NCBI GenBank assembly: GCA_017461825.1
Contig: JAFTXB010000285.1
Coordinates: forward strand, 1 to 8,688
Source of the DNA: Clostridia bacterium
GTDB taxonomy: Bacteria; Bacillota; Clostridia; Oscillospirales; CAG-272
DNA: 8,688 bases
Direction of reading: 5' to 3'
Of this stretch, positions 1 through 6,375 are shown in pieces. A program made the translations under genes and the position numbers. Numbering within the stretch: position 1 is the stretch's first letter; each line of letters begins with the position of its first letter. The notes beneath the pieces were generated by a model. It saw only the letters and a program-made list of their open reading frames with translations, made no database searches and was not told the DNA's origin.

Positions 1-61
1 AAAGCACCGCAAAAGCGATGCTTTTCTCTTTCGTTGGTGACCCGTAGCAGAATCAGAACTG
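1..61 (-). repeat. Partial duplicate of tRNA-Glu 3' end plus terminator hairpin
   Basis: Positions 1-61 repeat positions 181-240 almost exactly. The differences are one substitution (base 10, c for a) and one inserted base at 55. Read on the minus strand, the copy holds the T-arm and acceptor 3' half of tRNA-Glu, including CCA (from about 61 to 35), followed by a terminator-type hairpin at 1-25 (AAAGCATCGC / GCGGTGCTTT, one wobble pair, loop TTTT). The 5' two thirds of the tRNA is missing and the inserted base enlarges the T-loop, so no functional tRNA is made here. The U-tract that would follow the hairpin lies outside the window. It is either a remnant of a duplicated tRNA unit or the trace of an integration or recombination event at the tRNA 3' end. 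Confidence 0.85.
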
Positions 62-62
62 A

Positions 63-119
63 AGCACGCGCAATAGTTTAGCAATTGTCCTCAGCTTGCG
101 GTGGCGCGTGCTATAGCAC
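63..119. repeat. Inverted repeats in the spacer between the two tRNA-Glu 3' ends
   Basis: Nine-base perfect arms AGCACGCGC (63-71) and GCGCGTGCT (104-112) enclose a 32-base loop. They overlap a perfect 12-bp palindrome GTGCTATAGCAC at 108-119. No coding sequence or complete RNA gene is recognisable in 62-166. The function of these structures is unknown; they may belong to a degraded repeat or RNA gene. Confidence 0.5.
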
Positions 120-166
120 AATCCTCGCAAGCTCGGATTTGCGGCAGCTCGATTAACAATGCGCAT

Positions 167-204
167 CAAAACAAAAGAAAAAAGCACCGAAAAAGCGATG
201 CTTT
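167..204 (-). terminator. Intrinsic terminator of the tRNA-Met/tRNA-Glu unit
   Basis: On the minus strand a hairpin AAAGCATCG / CGGTGCTTT (181-204, one U-G wobble pair, loop CTTTTT) is followed by a U-rich tail (TTTTCTTTTGTTTT, positions 180 down to 167). It starts about 10 nt beyond the CCA end of tRNA-Glu, as expected for the end of a short tRNA transcript. Confidence 0.85.
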
Positions 205-214
205 TCTCTTTCGT

Positions 215-289
215 TGGTGACCCGTAGCAGAATCGAACTGCTGTTACCGCCGTGAAAGGGCGGTGTCTTAACCGCTTGACCAACGGGCC
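215..289 (-). tRNA. tRNA-Glu (anticodon UUC)
   Basis: The 75-nt minus-strand gene folds as a full cloverleaf. The acceptor pairs GGCCCGT with ACGGGTC, discriminator A, and encoded CCA at 217-215. The D stem is GTC/GAC. The anticodon stem CCGCC/GGCGG closes the loop CTTTCAC, which gives anticodon TTC (UUC, glutamate). The T stem AGCAG/CTGCT closes the loop TTCGATT. All stems pair well. It lies 2 nt downstream of tRNA-Met and upstream of a U-tailed terminator, so both tRNAs are co-transcribed from the promoter at 388-416. Confidence 0.97.
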
Positions 290-291
290 GA

Positions 292-368
292 TGGTAGCGG
301 GAATTGGACTTGAACCCATGACCTACCGGGTATGAACCGGTTGCTCTAGCCAACTGAGCTATCCCGCC
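292..368 (-). tRNA. tRNA-Met (anticodon CAU), elongator type
   Basis: This is a 77-nt minus-strand gene with encoded CCA (294-292). The acceptor is GGCGGGA/TCCCGCT, with a G-U pair at 1-72. The D stem is GCTC/GAGC. The anticodon stem ACCGG/CCGGT closes the loop TTCATAC, giving anticodon CAT. The paired 1-72 position argues against the initiator tRNA, which normally has an unpaired 1-72. A tRNA-Ile with a lysidine-modified CAU anticodon is not excluded but is less likely. The T stem ATGGG/CCAAT carries a G-A mismatch at its middle pair (bases 317 and 305), which is unusual. Confidence 0.93.
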
Positions 369-387
369 AAATCACCAACGCTTGAAT

Positions 388-416
388 ATTATATCACAAG
401 TGCTCCTTTTTGTCAA
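388..416 (-). promoter_or_regulatory. Consensus sigma-A promoter for the tRNA unit
   Basis: On the minus strand there is a perfect -35 TTGACA (416-411), a 17-bp spacer and a perfect -10 TATAAT (393-388), about 20 bp upstream of the tRNA-Met 5' end. The A-rich tract just upstream (complement of 417-487) resembles an UP element, as is common for highly expressed stable RNA promoters. Confidence 0.93.
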
Positions 417-487
417 GCTTTTTTTTAAAACTTTTTTCTTTTTTTTCTTTTTTTACGGTCTGTTTCTATTTTTTTCCTTTTTTTGTT
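417..487. other. T-rich low-complexity tract between divergent promoters
   Basis: On the + strand this stretch is nearly all T with a few C, G and A bases. Read on the minus strand it is a series of A-tracts directly upstream of the tRNA -35 box, which fits an UP element or intrinsically bent DNA. It separates the minus-strand tRNA promoter from the plus-strand acetyltransferase promoter. No gene is visible in it. Confidence 0.6.
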
Positions 488-505
488 AAAACAGAGGGGG
501 ACCGG

Positions 506-534
506 TTGATTTTTTGTTCCCTTTATGATATAAT
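506..534 (+). promoter_or_regulatory. Promoter of the GNAT acetyltransferase gene
   Basis: TTGATT (506-511), a 17-bp spacer and TATAAT (529-534). The -10 is preceded by TGA, giving an extended -10 (TGATATAAT). The expected transcript start near 541 leaves about 35 nt before the start codon, including the ribosome binding site AGAGGA (564-569). Confidence 0.85.
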
Positions 535-575
535 ATTGGAGCATTGAACAGAGAATTTGGAAAAGAGGAATTGAT

Positions 576-1121
576 ATGGTGATTCATGAGGTGGATGTTT
601 TAAAAAATCGTGAGATTTACGAGCGGGTGAAAAAATTGTACCTCTCCGCCTTTCCAAAAGAAGAACGCTTGCCGTGGTGGCTGCTTCGGTTATCCTCGCG
701 TAGGCGTGGAATCGGGCTCTCCGCTTATCTTGCCGACGGCGTTTTTTGCGGTATGACCTATCATATCTTTACCGATCATGGATTGATGATTATGTTTTTC
801 TCTGTTGATCGTGAGTTGCGCGCGAAAGGATATGGGTCTGCTATTTTGTCTTATCTGAAGCAACAGTATGCCGATAAGACGCTTCTTTTGCACGTGGAGC
901 CGTTGGATGAGGTCGATGCGCCCAACTATGCCGAGCGTGTCAGGCGTATGGCTTTCTACACGAAAAACGGCTTTTTGGACACGGGCATGGATGTGTTTGA
1001 TGTGGGCGGTCGGTTCCGCATTCTTGCAAATGGAGAGGTTGATATTGTAAAAGAGTACAGGCAGGCATTTTATCGCTTTTCCTTTTATCTGTGGCGTGTT
1101 AGGATTTGTCAAGGGGGGTGA
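576..1121 (+). CDS. GNAT-family N-acetyltransferase
   Basis: The 181-aa protein is probably a soluble acetyl-CoA-dependent N-acyltransferase; its substrate cannot be predicted. The acetyl-CoA pyrophosphate-binding motif R-A-K-G-Y-G-S-A lies at residues 82-89, matching the family's Q/R-x-x-G-x-G/A, right after a hydrophobic beta strand (MIMFFSVD). A second GNAT hallmark, F-Y-T-K-N-G-F, is at 127-133. The length is usual for a single GNAT domain. After about residue 140 a basic and aromatic tail (RFSFYLWRVRI) replaces the usual compact end. The start ATG follows AGAGGA at a spacing of about 6. The gene has its own promoter and terminator and is not part of an operon with the tRNAs or rnf. The family call is strong; the role is unknown. 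Confidence 0.9.
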   Translation: MVIHEVDVLKNREIYERVKKLYLSAFPKEERLPWWLLRLSSRRRGIGLSAYLADGVFCGMTYHIFTDHGLMIMFFSVDRELRAKGYGSAILSYLKQQYADKTLLLHVEPLDEVDAPNYAERVRRMAFYTKNGFLDTGMDVFDVGGRFRILANGEVDIVKEYRQAFYRFSFYLWRVRICQGG

Positions 1122-1159
1122 CATTTCTTTGGTCGCTTTTTTACTGTGGTTTGGAAATT

Positions 1160-1188
1160 CGGACGTTTGGTTCAGGCGTCCGTTTTTT
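1160..1188 (+). terminator. Intrinsic terminator of the acetyltransferase gene
   Basis: Stem CGGACG (1160-1165) / CGTCCG (1177-1182), loop of 11 nt, followed directly by TTTTTT (1183-1188), 39 bp after the stop codon. Confidence 0.85.
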
Positions 1189-1257
1189 CTGTATGCGGCA
1201 CGGTTTGCTACAGATTGCCATGATTTTTAAATGGATAATTCATGATATAAACACATG

Positions 1258-1301
1258 TTGTTAACGCATTGTTAAAAACATCGTTAAAAAAATATCGTTT
1301 A
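1258..1301 (+). promoter_or_regulatory. Iterated TYGTTWA motif upstream of the rnf promoter (possible operator)
   Basis: TTGTTAA (1258-1264), TTGTTAA (1269-1275), TCGTTAA (1281-1287) and TCGTTTA (1295-1301) follow each other in the same orientation, with start-to-start distances of 11, 12 and 14 bp, close to one helical turn. The last copy abuts the -35 box. TTGTTAA equals the half-site of the redox regulator Rex of Bacillota, but Rex sites are palindromic and these are direct repeats, so assignment to Rex is only a guess. The A-tracts may also act as an UP element. Confidence 0.4.
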
Positions 1302-1330
1302 TTGACAAATATTCTATAATGTATTATAAT
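1302..1330 (+). promoter_or_regulatory. Consensus sigma-A promoter of the rnf operon
   Basis: Perfect TTGACA (1302-1307), 17-bp spacer, perfect TATAAT (1325-1330). Transcription should start near 1337, giving a leader of about 50 nt before rnfC. A consensus promoter suggests strong basal expression unless it is restrained by a regulator at the repeated motif upstream. Confidence 0.92.
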
Positions 1331-1387
1331 AACAGTGTAAAACTATGAGTTTTTGATGTTTTAGTATGATGGAAAGGATCGAATGAA

Positions 1388-2701
1388 GTGAAATATACCT
1401 TTCGTGGCGGAACACATTTAAACGAACATAAGGACACCGCACCGTTAGCGACCGTCCGCTTACCCGACCCTGCGGTGGTATCTCTGCCGCTGTCTCAGCA
1501 CATTGGTGCACCTGCTGTTCCTGTTGTATCGGTAGGAGATTATGTGAAGGTGGGGCAGGTGATCGGCTCGGTTGAAGCCGGGCTGGGGTGCCCTGTGCAT
1601 GCCAGTGTTTCGGGAACTGTAAAAGAGATTACTACTGTACATAATGCCAATAGGCAGCCGATTCAACATATCGTGATCGAAAACGACGGCAAGCACGAGT
1701 GGCATGAGAATGTAAAGCCGTTCGGAAAGCCGCTTTCCGAGACCTCGTTTGAGGAGATCGTGGAGATCGTTCGCAACGCGGGTATCAGCGGTCTTGGAGG
1801 CGCAACCTTCCCGACCTACGCAAAGTTGCAAAGTGCCAAGGGCAAGGCTGTGACGGCAATCGTCAACTGCGCCGAGTGTGAGCCGTATATTACGGCAAAC
1901 CACCGTCTGCTTCTTGAGCGCGGCGAGACCGTGATCTCGGGACTTGAGGTCGTGATGCATGCATTGGGAATTACCGACGGTATCATTGCCATCGAGGATA
2001 ACAAGCCCGATGCCATCAAGCTGATGCGGAAGGCTGTAAAGGATAAGCCCAACATCCGCGTGTGCGAGATGAAGACCAAGTATCCGCAGGGAGACGAGCG
2101 CCAGATCATTTACGCCATTCTGGGGCGCGAGGTGCCCGCAGGAAAGCTCCCCGCCGACGTTGGATGCCTGATCGTCAATGCCGAAACCGCATCTGCCATT
2201 TCGCGTGCCTTTTATCGCGGACTCCCGCTGGTCAGCCGCATCGTAACGGTAACGGGCGATTGTGTCAAGTCTCCTGCCAACGTCCGCGCGCCCCTGGGTG
2301 CGTCGTACAGCGAGCTGATCGACTTTTGCGGCGGATGCGTCAAGCCCCCGAAGAAGATCGTTTGCGGTGGTCCCATGATGGGGCAGGCGCAGTGGGATAT
2401 TCACGCTCCCGTGGCCAAGGGCACGTCTGCAATATTGGTGTTCTCGGAGGAATATGAAAAGATCAACTCCTATCACAGTGACTGCATCCACTGCGGCAAC
2501 TGTGTCGCACACTGCCCGATGCATCTGATGCCGAACTATCTGACGCAGTATGCTCAGGCAAGAGAGTACGAAGAGGCAGAAAAGCTGAACGTCATGAGCT
2601 GTGTCGAGTGCGGAACCTGCTCGTACAACTGTCCTGCGGGCGTGCAGATTGTTCAATATATCCGAGTGGCAAAGGGTGCTTTGCGAATGAAGAAGAAATG
2701 A
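1388..2701 (+). CDS. rnfC: Rnf complex subunit RnfC (NADH/FMN and Fe-S subunit)
   Basis: This is the peripheral cytoplasmic subunit of the ferredoxin:NAD+ oxidoreductase, where NAD+ is reduced. The 437-aa protein starts with the family motif F-R-G-G-T-H (residues 5-10). A GISGLGGATFP motif (132-142) belongs to the FMN/NADH-binding domain shared with NuoF. Two [4Fe-4S] motifs lie near the C-terminus: C366-x2-C369-x2-C372-x3-C376 and C405-x2-C408-x2-C411-x3-C415. It is shorter than proteobacterial RnfC because it lacks their long C-terminal extension; the length is normal for Clostridia. The start is GTG, preceded by AAAGGA (1373-1378). The next in-frame codon upstream of note is a stop at 1367, so no ATG start is possible. 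It is the first gene of rnfCDGEAB. Confidence 0.97.
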   Translation: MKYTFRGGTHLNEHKDTAPLATVRLPDPAVVSLPLSQHIGAPAVPVVSVGDYVKVGQVIGSVEAGLGCPVHASVSGTVKEITTVHNANRQPIQHIVIENDGKHEWHENVKPFGKPLSETSFEEIVEIVRNAGISGLGGATFPTYAKLQSAKGKAVTAIVNCAECEPYITANHRLLLERGETVISGLEVVMHALGITDGIIAIEDNKPDAIKLMRKAVKDKPNIRVCEMKTKYPQGDERQIIYAILGREVPAGKLPADVGCLIVNAETASAISRAFYRGLPLVSRIVTVTGDCVKSPANVRAPLGASYSELIDFCGGCVKPPKKIVCGGPMMGQAQWDIHAPVAKGTSAILVFSEEYEKINSYHSDCIHCGNCVAHCPMHLMPNYLTQYAQAREYEEAEKLNVMSCVECGTCSYNCPAGVQIVQYIRVAKGALRMKKK

Positions 2702-2714
2702 CGAGGATCTACAT

Positions 2715-3719
2715 ATGGATGTAAAACAATCGATCGCGGCAAATGCTCCCGAGCTTTTGACCGTTTCACCCTCTCCCCATGCGCGCCGAAAGGTGACGAC
2801 GGCATCGGTGATGAAGGACGTGCTCATCGCGCTTCTTCCCGCAACCGTTTGGGGAATCTATATCTTTGGCGTACGCGCGGCATTGGTGGTGCTTTTGTGC
2901 GTGGCGTCGTCGGTTCTGTTTGAGCTGTTGACACAGCTTGTGCTGCGCCGTCCCGTAACGGTTTCGGATTGCTCCGCGGCGGTGACGGGCTTGCTGTTGG
3001 GGCTCAATCTCTCGCCTGCCGTGCCGCTTTACGTTCCCGTTGTGGGTGCGGCGTTTGCGATTATCGTCGTCAAGCAGTTGTTTGGCGGTATTGGCAAAAA
3101 CGTGATGAATCCCGCTCTTGCGGCACGTGTCTTTTTGATGATGGCGTGGACGGGCGGCATGACCGTCTTTCCTGCGGCATACGATCGCGTTCCGCTTGGA
3201 GCCGATGCCGTTGCATCCGCAACTCCTTTGATCGCGCTCAAGGGCGGGGAATTGCCCGAGGCATCGCTTGCCGAGATGTTTTTCGGACAGATCGGCGGCT
3301 GTATCGGTGAGATCTCGGCTTTGATGATCCTCATCGGGGGAATCTACCTTCTCGTGCGCCGTGTCATCACTTGGCACATCCCCGTTACATTTCTCGCAAC
3401 GGTTGCGGTTTTGACCTTCCTGTTCCCGCAGGGCGATATCCCGAGACTGACCTTTATGCTGTATTCTCTTTGCGGAGGCGGTGTGCTTTTGGGTGCCTTT
3501 TTCATGGCAACCGATTACGTCACCTCTCCCGTCACGTCTGGCGGCAGATTGGTCTTTGGTATTGGATGCGGTGTGCTTGTAGTGTTCCTGCGCTACTTTT
3601 CGGGCTACAACGAGGGCGTATCCTTTGCGATCCTCATTATGAACGCCCTGGTGTGGTATTTTGATATGTGGTTCCGTCCGCGCGTTTACGGAAAGAAGCG
3701 GCGCGAGAAGAAGGCGTGA
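2715..3719 (+). CDS. rnfD: Rnf complex subunit RnfD (membrane FMN subunit)
   Basis: This 334-aa polytopic membrane protein is related to NqrB. It begins with a short cytoplasmic N-terminus containing the conserved S-P-H (20-22), followed by several strongly hydrophobic helices from about residue 34 onward. The motif D-A-V-A-S-A-T-P-L contains T170, which corresponds to the threonine that carries covalently bound FMN in RnfD/NqrB. It passes electrons through the membrane part of the complex and is implicated in ion translocation. A basic C-terminus (GKKRREKKA) lies on the cytoplasmic side. The ATG follows GAGGA (2703-2707) at a spacing of 7, 13 bp after the rnfC stop codon, so the gene is co-transcribed. 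Confidence 0.96.
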   Translation: MDVKQSIAANAPELLTVSPSPHARRKVTTASVMKDVLIALLPATVWGIYIFGVRAALVVLLCVASSVLFELLTQLVLRRPVTVSDCSAAVTGLLLGLNLSPAVPLYVPVVGAAFAIIVVKQLFGGIGKNVMNPALAARVFLMMAWTGGMTVFPAAYDRVPLGADAVASATPLIALKGGELPEASLAEMFFGQIGGCIGEISALMILIGGIYLLVRRVITWHIPVTFLATVAVLTFLFPQGDIPRLTFMLYSLCGGGVLLGAFFMATDYVTSPVTSGGRLVFGIGCGVLVVFLRYFSGYNEGVSFAILIMNALVWYFDMWFRPRVYGKKRREKKA

Positions 3720-3727
3720 GGTGCGGT

Positions 3728-4297
3728 ATGGAAAAGACGGTAAAACAAAACGGTACGATTCAAAGCCTGCTTGTTGGGCTGAAGCTACTTTTGATCTGCG
3801 CGATCGTGGCGGGGGTGATTTCATTTATCTACTCGCTGACGGCGGAGCAGTATGAAAAGAATATTCAAGCAACGAAAAACGATGCCATCGGTGAGATCTT
3901 TGGGCTGGAGGCACCAACCTGCAAGGAGATCGCCAAGGGCGATACAACAGTCTACACGGTTTACAACGGAGATACGCTTATCGGCTACTGCGTGGAGTCC
4001 GCAAGTGCGGGCTTTGGCGGTGACGTTGCGCTGATGGTGGGCTACGGTGCCGACCGCGCACTGCTTGGCGTGAGTGTGATCGCACATTCCGAAACTCCCG
4101 GGCTTGGCGCAAAGGTTGCCGAATCGGCATTTTTGGATCAGTACAAGGGACAGAGCGGAGCACTGGTGCTTGGAGAAGGCGTTGATGCCGTCTCGGGTGC
4201 AACGATCAGCTCCCGTGCTGTGACGAATGCGGTCAATCTTGCAACCGAGGCGCTGGAAACGGCGCTGTCGGAACAGAACGGAGGTGAGGGGCAATGA
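3728..4297 (+). CDS. rnfG: Rnf complex subunit RnfG (covalent FMN-binding subunit)
   Basis: The 189-aa protein has one N-terminal membrane anchor (residues about 14-37) and an extracytoplasmic FMN-binding domain. The motif D-A-V-S-G-A-T at 153-159 ends in T159, the threonine that attaches FMN through a phosphoester bond in RnfG/NqrC. FMN is inserted by the flavin transferase ApbE, which is not encoded in this window. I chose ATG at 3728 because GAGGTG (3718-3723) sits just before it. A longer reading from GTG 3668 would overlap rnfD by about 50 bp without a binding site. The gene's stop codon overlaps the rnfE start. Confidence 0.95.
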   Translation: MEKTVKQNGTIQSLLVGLKLLLICAIVAGVISFIYSLTAEQYEKNIQATKNDAIGEIFGLEAPTCKEIAKGDTTVYTVYNGDTLIGYCVESASAGFGGDVALMVGYGADRALLGVSVIAHSETPGLGAKVAESAFLDQYKGQSGALVLGEGVDAVSGATISSRAVTNAVNLATEALETALSEQNGGEGQ

Positions 4298-4980
4298 ATA
4301 AATACCTCAAACAATTGAAGGAAGGGCTGCTTGACAACAACCCGACGCTCGTTCAGCTGCTCGGTATGTGCCCCACGCTTGCCACCACCACGTCGGTGGA
4401 AAACGCGTTTGGTATGGGCTTGGCGGCAACCGCGGTACTCATTTGCTCCAACCTTTTTATTTCGCTGTTGCGTAAGTTTATTCCGCAGCAGGTGCGCATT
4501 GCCGCCTACATCGTCATCATTTCGGGCTTTGTAACGGCTGTCGAGCTTTTGATGCGCGCGTATTTCTACTCACTCTATCAGGCACTGGGACTTTTCATCC
4601 CCCTCATCGTGGTCAACTGTATCATTTTGGCGCGTGCCGAGGCGTTTGCGTCCAAGAATCCCGTTCTGCCGAGCATCGTAGACGGCGTTGGTATGGGACT
4701 TGGCTTTACCTTTGCCTTGGTGCTGATCGCAGTTGTGCGCGAGCTGCTGGGTGCGGGAACCATTCTTGGCATCCGCATCATGCCCGAGGCGTATGAGCCG
4801 ATGGTGATCTTCGTCCTGCCTGCAGGCGCGTTTATGACGCTTGGCTTTATCATTGCGGCGGTGCAAAAGATCCGCAATACGGCAGAAGAGAAAAAGCGAC
4901 TTGCGACCATTGAGGAAAACAGACATTTGAAGCAGACCCATGAAGAAACGAACGAAGAAGAGGAGGTTGTGACCGTATGA
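4294..4980 (+). CDS. rnfE: Rnf complex subunit RnfE (membrane core)
   Basis: This 228-aa integral membrane protein is paralogous to RnfA and has about six hydrophobic helices. Its signature C-P-T-L-A-T-T-T-S-V-E-N-A (from C26) and the N-C-I-I-L-A-R-A-E-A motif (C109) supply the two cysteines expected to share a [2Fe-2S] cluster with the matching pair of RnfA in the middle of the membrane. The C-terminus carries a charged extension after about residue 195, ending in a Glu-rich stretch (EETNEEEEVV) that is longer and more acidic than in short RnfE proteins. The start overlaps the rnfG stop as ATGA and is preceded by a strong GGAGGTGAGGGG site, indicating translational coupling. Confidence 0.96.
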   Translation: MNKYLKQLKEGLLDNNPTLVQLLGMCPTLATTTSVENAFGMGLAATAVLICSNLFISLLRKFIPQQVRIAAYIVIISGFVTAVELLMRAYFYSLYQALGLFIPLIVVNCIILARAEAFASKNPVLPSIVDGVGMGLGFTFALVLIAVVRELLGAGTILGIRIMPEAYEPMVIFVLPAGAFMTLGFIIAAVQKIRNTAEEKKRLATIEENRHLKQTHEETNEEEEVVTV

Positions 4981-5561
4981 GTATCGGAAACGTGCTTTTG
5001 ATGATGTTTTCGGCGGTTTTGGTGGAAAACTTCATTTTCGCAAAATTTTACGGTTGCTGTCCCTTCCTCGGAGTATCCGAAAAGCCCGATACCGCGCTCG
5101 GTATGGGCATGGCGGTGACCTTTGTCATGACCGTTTCGGGTGCCGTCACTTGGGCGGTGTATGAGTTCTTGCTCGAGCCGTTTGGCTTGGAATATCTCAA
5201 GACGGTGGCGTTTATTTTGGTAATTGCCGCGCTCGTGCAGTTTATCGAAATGTTTTTGCGCAAATTTATTCCCGCACTTTACAGCGCGCTTGGAATCTAT
5301 CTGCCCCTGATCACCACCAACTGCGCGGTGCTCAGCTCGGCTCTGCTCATCGTGCAAAACGATTACAGCTTTGTCGAGGCGGTGTGCTTCGGCTTTGCGG
5401 CGGCAATTGGCTTTACGCTGGCGATCACCGTGTTTGCGGGGCTTCGCTCGCGGATGCGGCATGCCGATCCCCCCAAGGCGTTTAAGGGATTCCCCTTGAC
5501 GCTGATCACGGCGGGGCTGCTTGCCATGGCGTTTTCGTGTTTTTCGGGCGTAAAGCTCTGA
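4977..5561 (+). CDS. rnfA: Rnf complex subunit RnfA (membrane core)
   Basis: This 194-aa protein of about six helices has the usual RnfA length. The motif F-Y-G-C-C-P-F-L-G-V (C27, C28) and T-T-N-C-A-V-L (C116) match the conserved half-helix cysteines that bind the intramembrane [2Fe-2S] cluster together with RnfE. With RnfE it forms the pseudo-symmetrical core that switches access between the two sides during electron transfer. The start codon overlaps the rnfE stop as ATGA, with GAGGAGG upstream inside the rnfE Glu-rich 3' end. There is therefore tight coupling of rnfG, rnfE and rnfA. Confidence 0.97.
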   Translation: MSIGNVLLMMFSAVLVENFIFAKFYGCCPFLGVSEKPDTALGMGMAVTFVMTVSGAVTWAVYEFLLEPFGLEYLKTVAFILVIAALVQFIEMFLRKFIPALYSALGIYLPLITTNCAVLSSALLIVQNDYSFVEAVCFGFAAAIGFTLAITVFAGLRSRMRHADPPKAFKGFPLTLITAGLLAMAFSCFSGVKL

Positions 5562-5573
5562 CGAGGTGATACT

Positions 5574-6371
5574 ATGCAGATTACAGATGTTTTGATCCCG
5601 ATTGGGATATTTGCAGCACTTGGCGTGCTGTTTGGCGTGGTGCTTGCCATTGCATCGCGTATTTTCGCCGTAAAGGTGGACGAGCGGATCCCCGCTGTGC
5701 AGGAGAATCTGCCCGGGGCAAACTGCGGCGGTTGCGGCTATTCGGGCTGTGCGGCGCTTGCAGAGGCGATCGTAAAAGGGAACGCTGCTCCAACCGCTTG
5801 CAACGCCTGCTCGGAAGCAGGGCTTGCAAAGATTTGTGAGATCATGGGAATGGAGGCGGTAAAGCCCACCCCCATGCGCGCTTACGTAAAATGCGCGGGC
5901 AATTGCCACACGGCAAAATATAAGTACGTATACGAGGGCGCGCACGATTGCATCGCCGCAGAAAAGATTGGCGGAGGCAACAAGCAATGCGCCAACGGAT
6001 GTATGGGACTTGGCACCTGCGTTGCCGCCTGCAAGTTTGACGCGATCTCGATCGTGGACGGCATTGCCGTGGTAGATCCCCACAAGTGCAGCGGATGCGG
6101 CGCGTGCGCGGCGGTCTGCCCCAAGCGGATCATCCGCATTCTGCCCGTGACGGGCAACTATGTTGTTGCCTGCCGTTCGGTTGAAAACGGCGCCACCACA
6201 AGAAAGCAATGCACGGTTGGCTGTATTTCCTGCCGCATCTGCGAGAAAAACTGCCCCGTGAATGCCATTACGGTCAATGATTTCGTGGCATCGATCGATC
6301 AGGACAAGTGCATCGGCTGCGGAAAATGCGCCGAGAAGTGCCCGAGAAAGATCATCAAGAAATTGGATTGA
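5574..6371 (+). CDS. rnfB: Rnf complex subunit RnfB (ferredoxin-oxidising, multi-cluster Fe-S protein)
   Basis: This is the entry point for electrons from reduced ferredoxin. An N-terminal membrane helix (about 7-29) is followed by the RnfB Fe-S domain C51-x2-C54-x4-C59-x16-C76. Further Cys-rich segments follow: C107, C111, C126; C139/143/149/153 (C-M-G-L-G-T-C-V-A-A-C); C172/175/178/182 (ferredoxin type); C213/217/220/223/227; and C246/249/252/256 (ferredoxin type). At 265 aa it is longer than proteobacterial RnfB (about 190 aa, three clusters) and matches the extended type of acetogens and clostridia, with room for five to six [4Fe-4S] clusters. The ATG follows GAGGTG at a spacing of about 6, 12 bp after rnfA. 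It is the last gene of the operon, as usual in Clostridia. Confidence 0.97.
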   Translation: MQITDVLIPIGIFAALGVLFGVVLAIASRIFAVKVDERIPAVQENLPGANCGGCGYSGCAALAEAIVKGNAAPTACNACSEAGLAKICEIMGMEAVKPTPMRAYVKCAGNCHTAKYKYVYEGAHDCIAAEKIGGGNKQCANGCMGLGTCVAACKFDAISIVDGIAVVDPHKCSGCGACAAVCPKRIIRILPVTGNYVVACRSVENGATTRKQCTVGCISCRICEKNCPVNAITVNDFVASIDQDKCIGCGKCAEKCPRKIIKKLD

Positions 6372-6375
6372 GTTC

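Noticed and set aside
1258..1301. Rex operator assignment as a firm call
   Set aside because: The palindrome TTGTTAA-N4-TTAACAA is absent; only same-strand half-sites are present.
1366..1386. Six-codon leader ORF (MMERIE) ending just before the rnfC GTG
   Set aside because: It has no ribosome binding site of its own and it overlaps the binding site of rnfC. Most likely chance.
1460..2827. Long antisense open frame across rnfC (about 455 codons)
   Set aside because: Shadow of rnfC, with no recognisable protein features and no promoter in that orientation.
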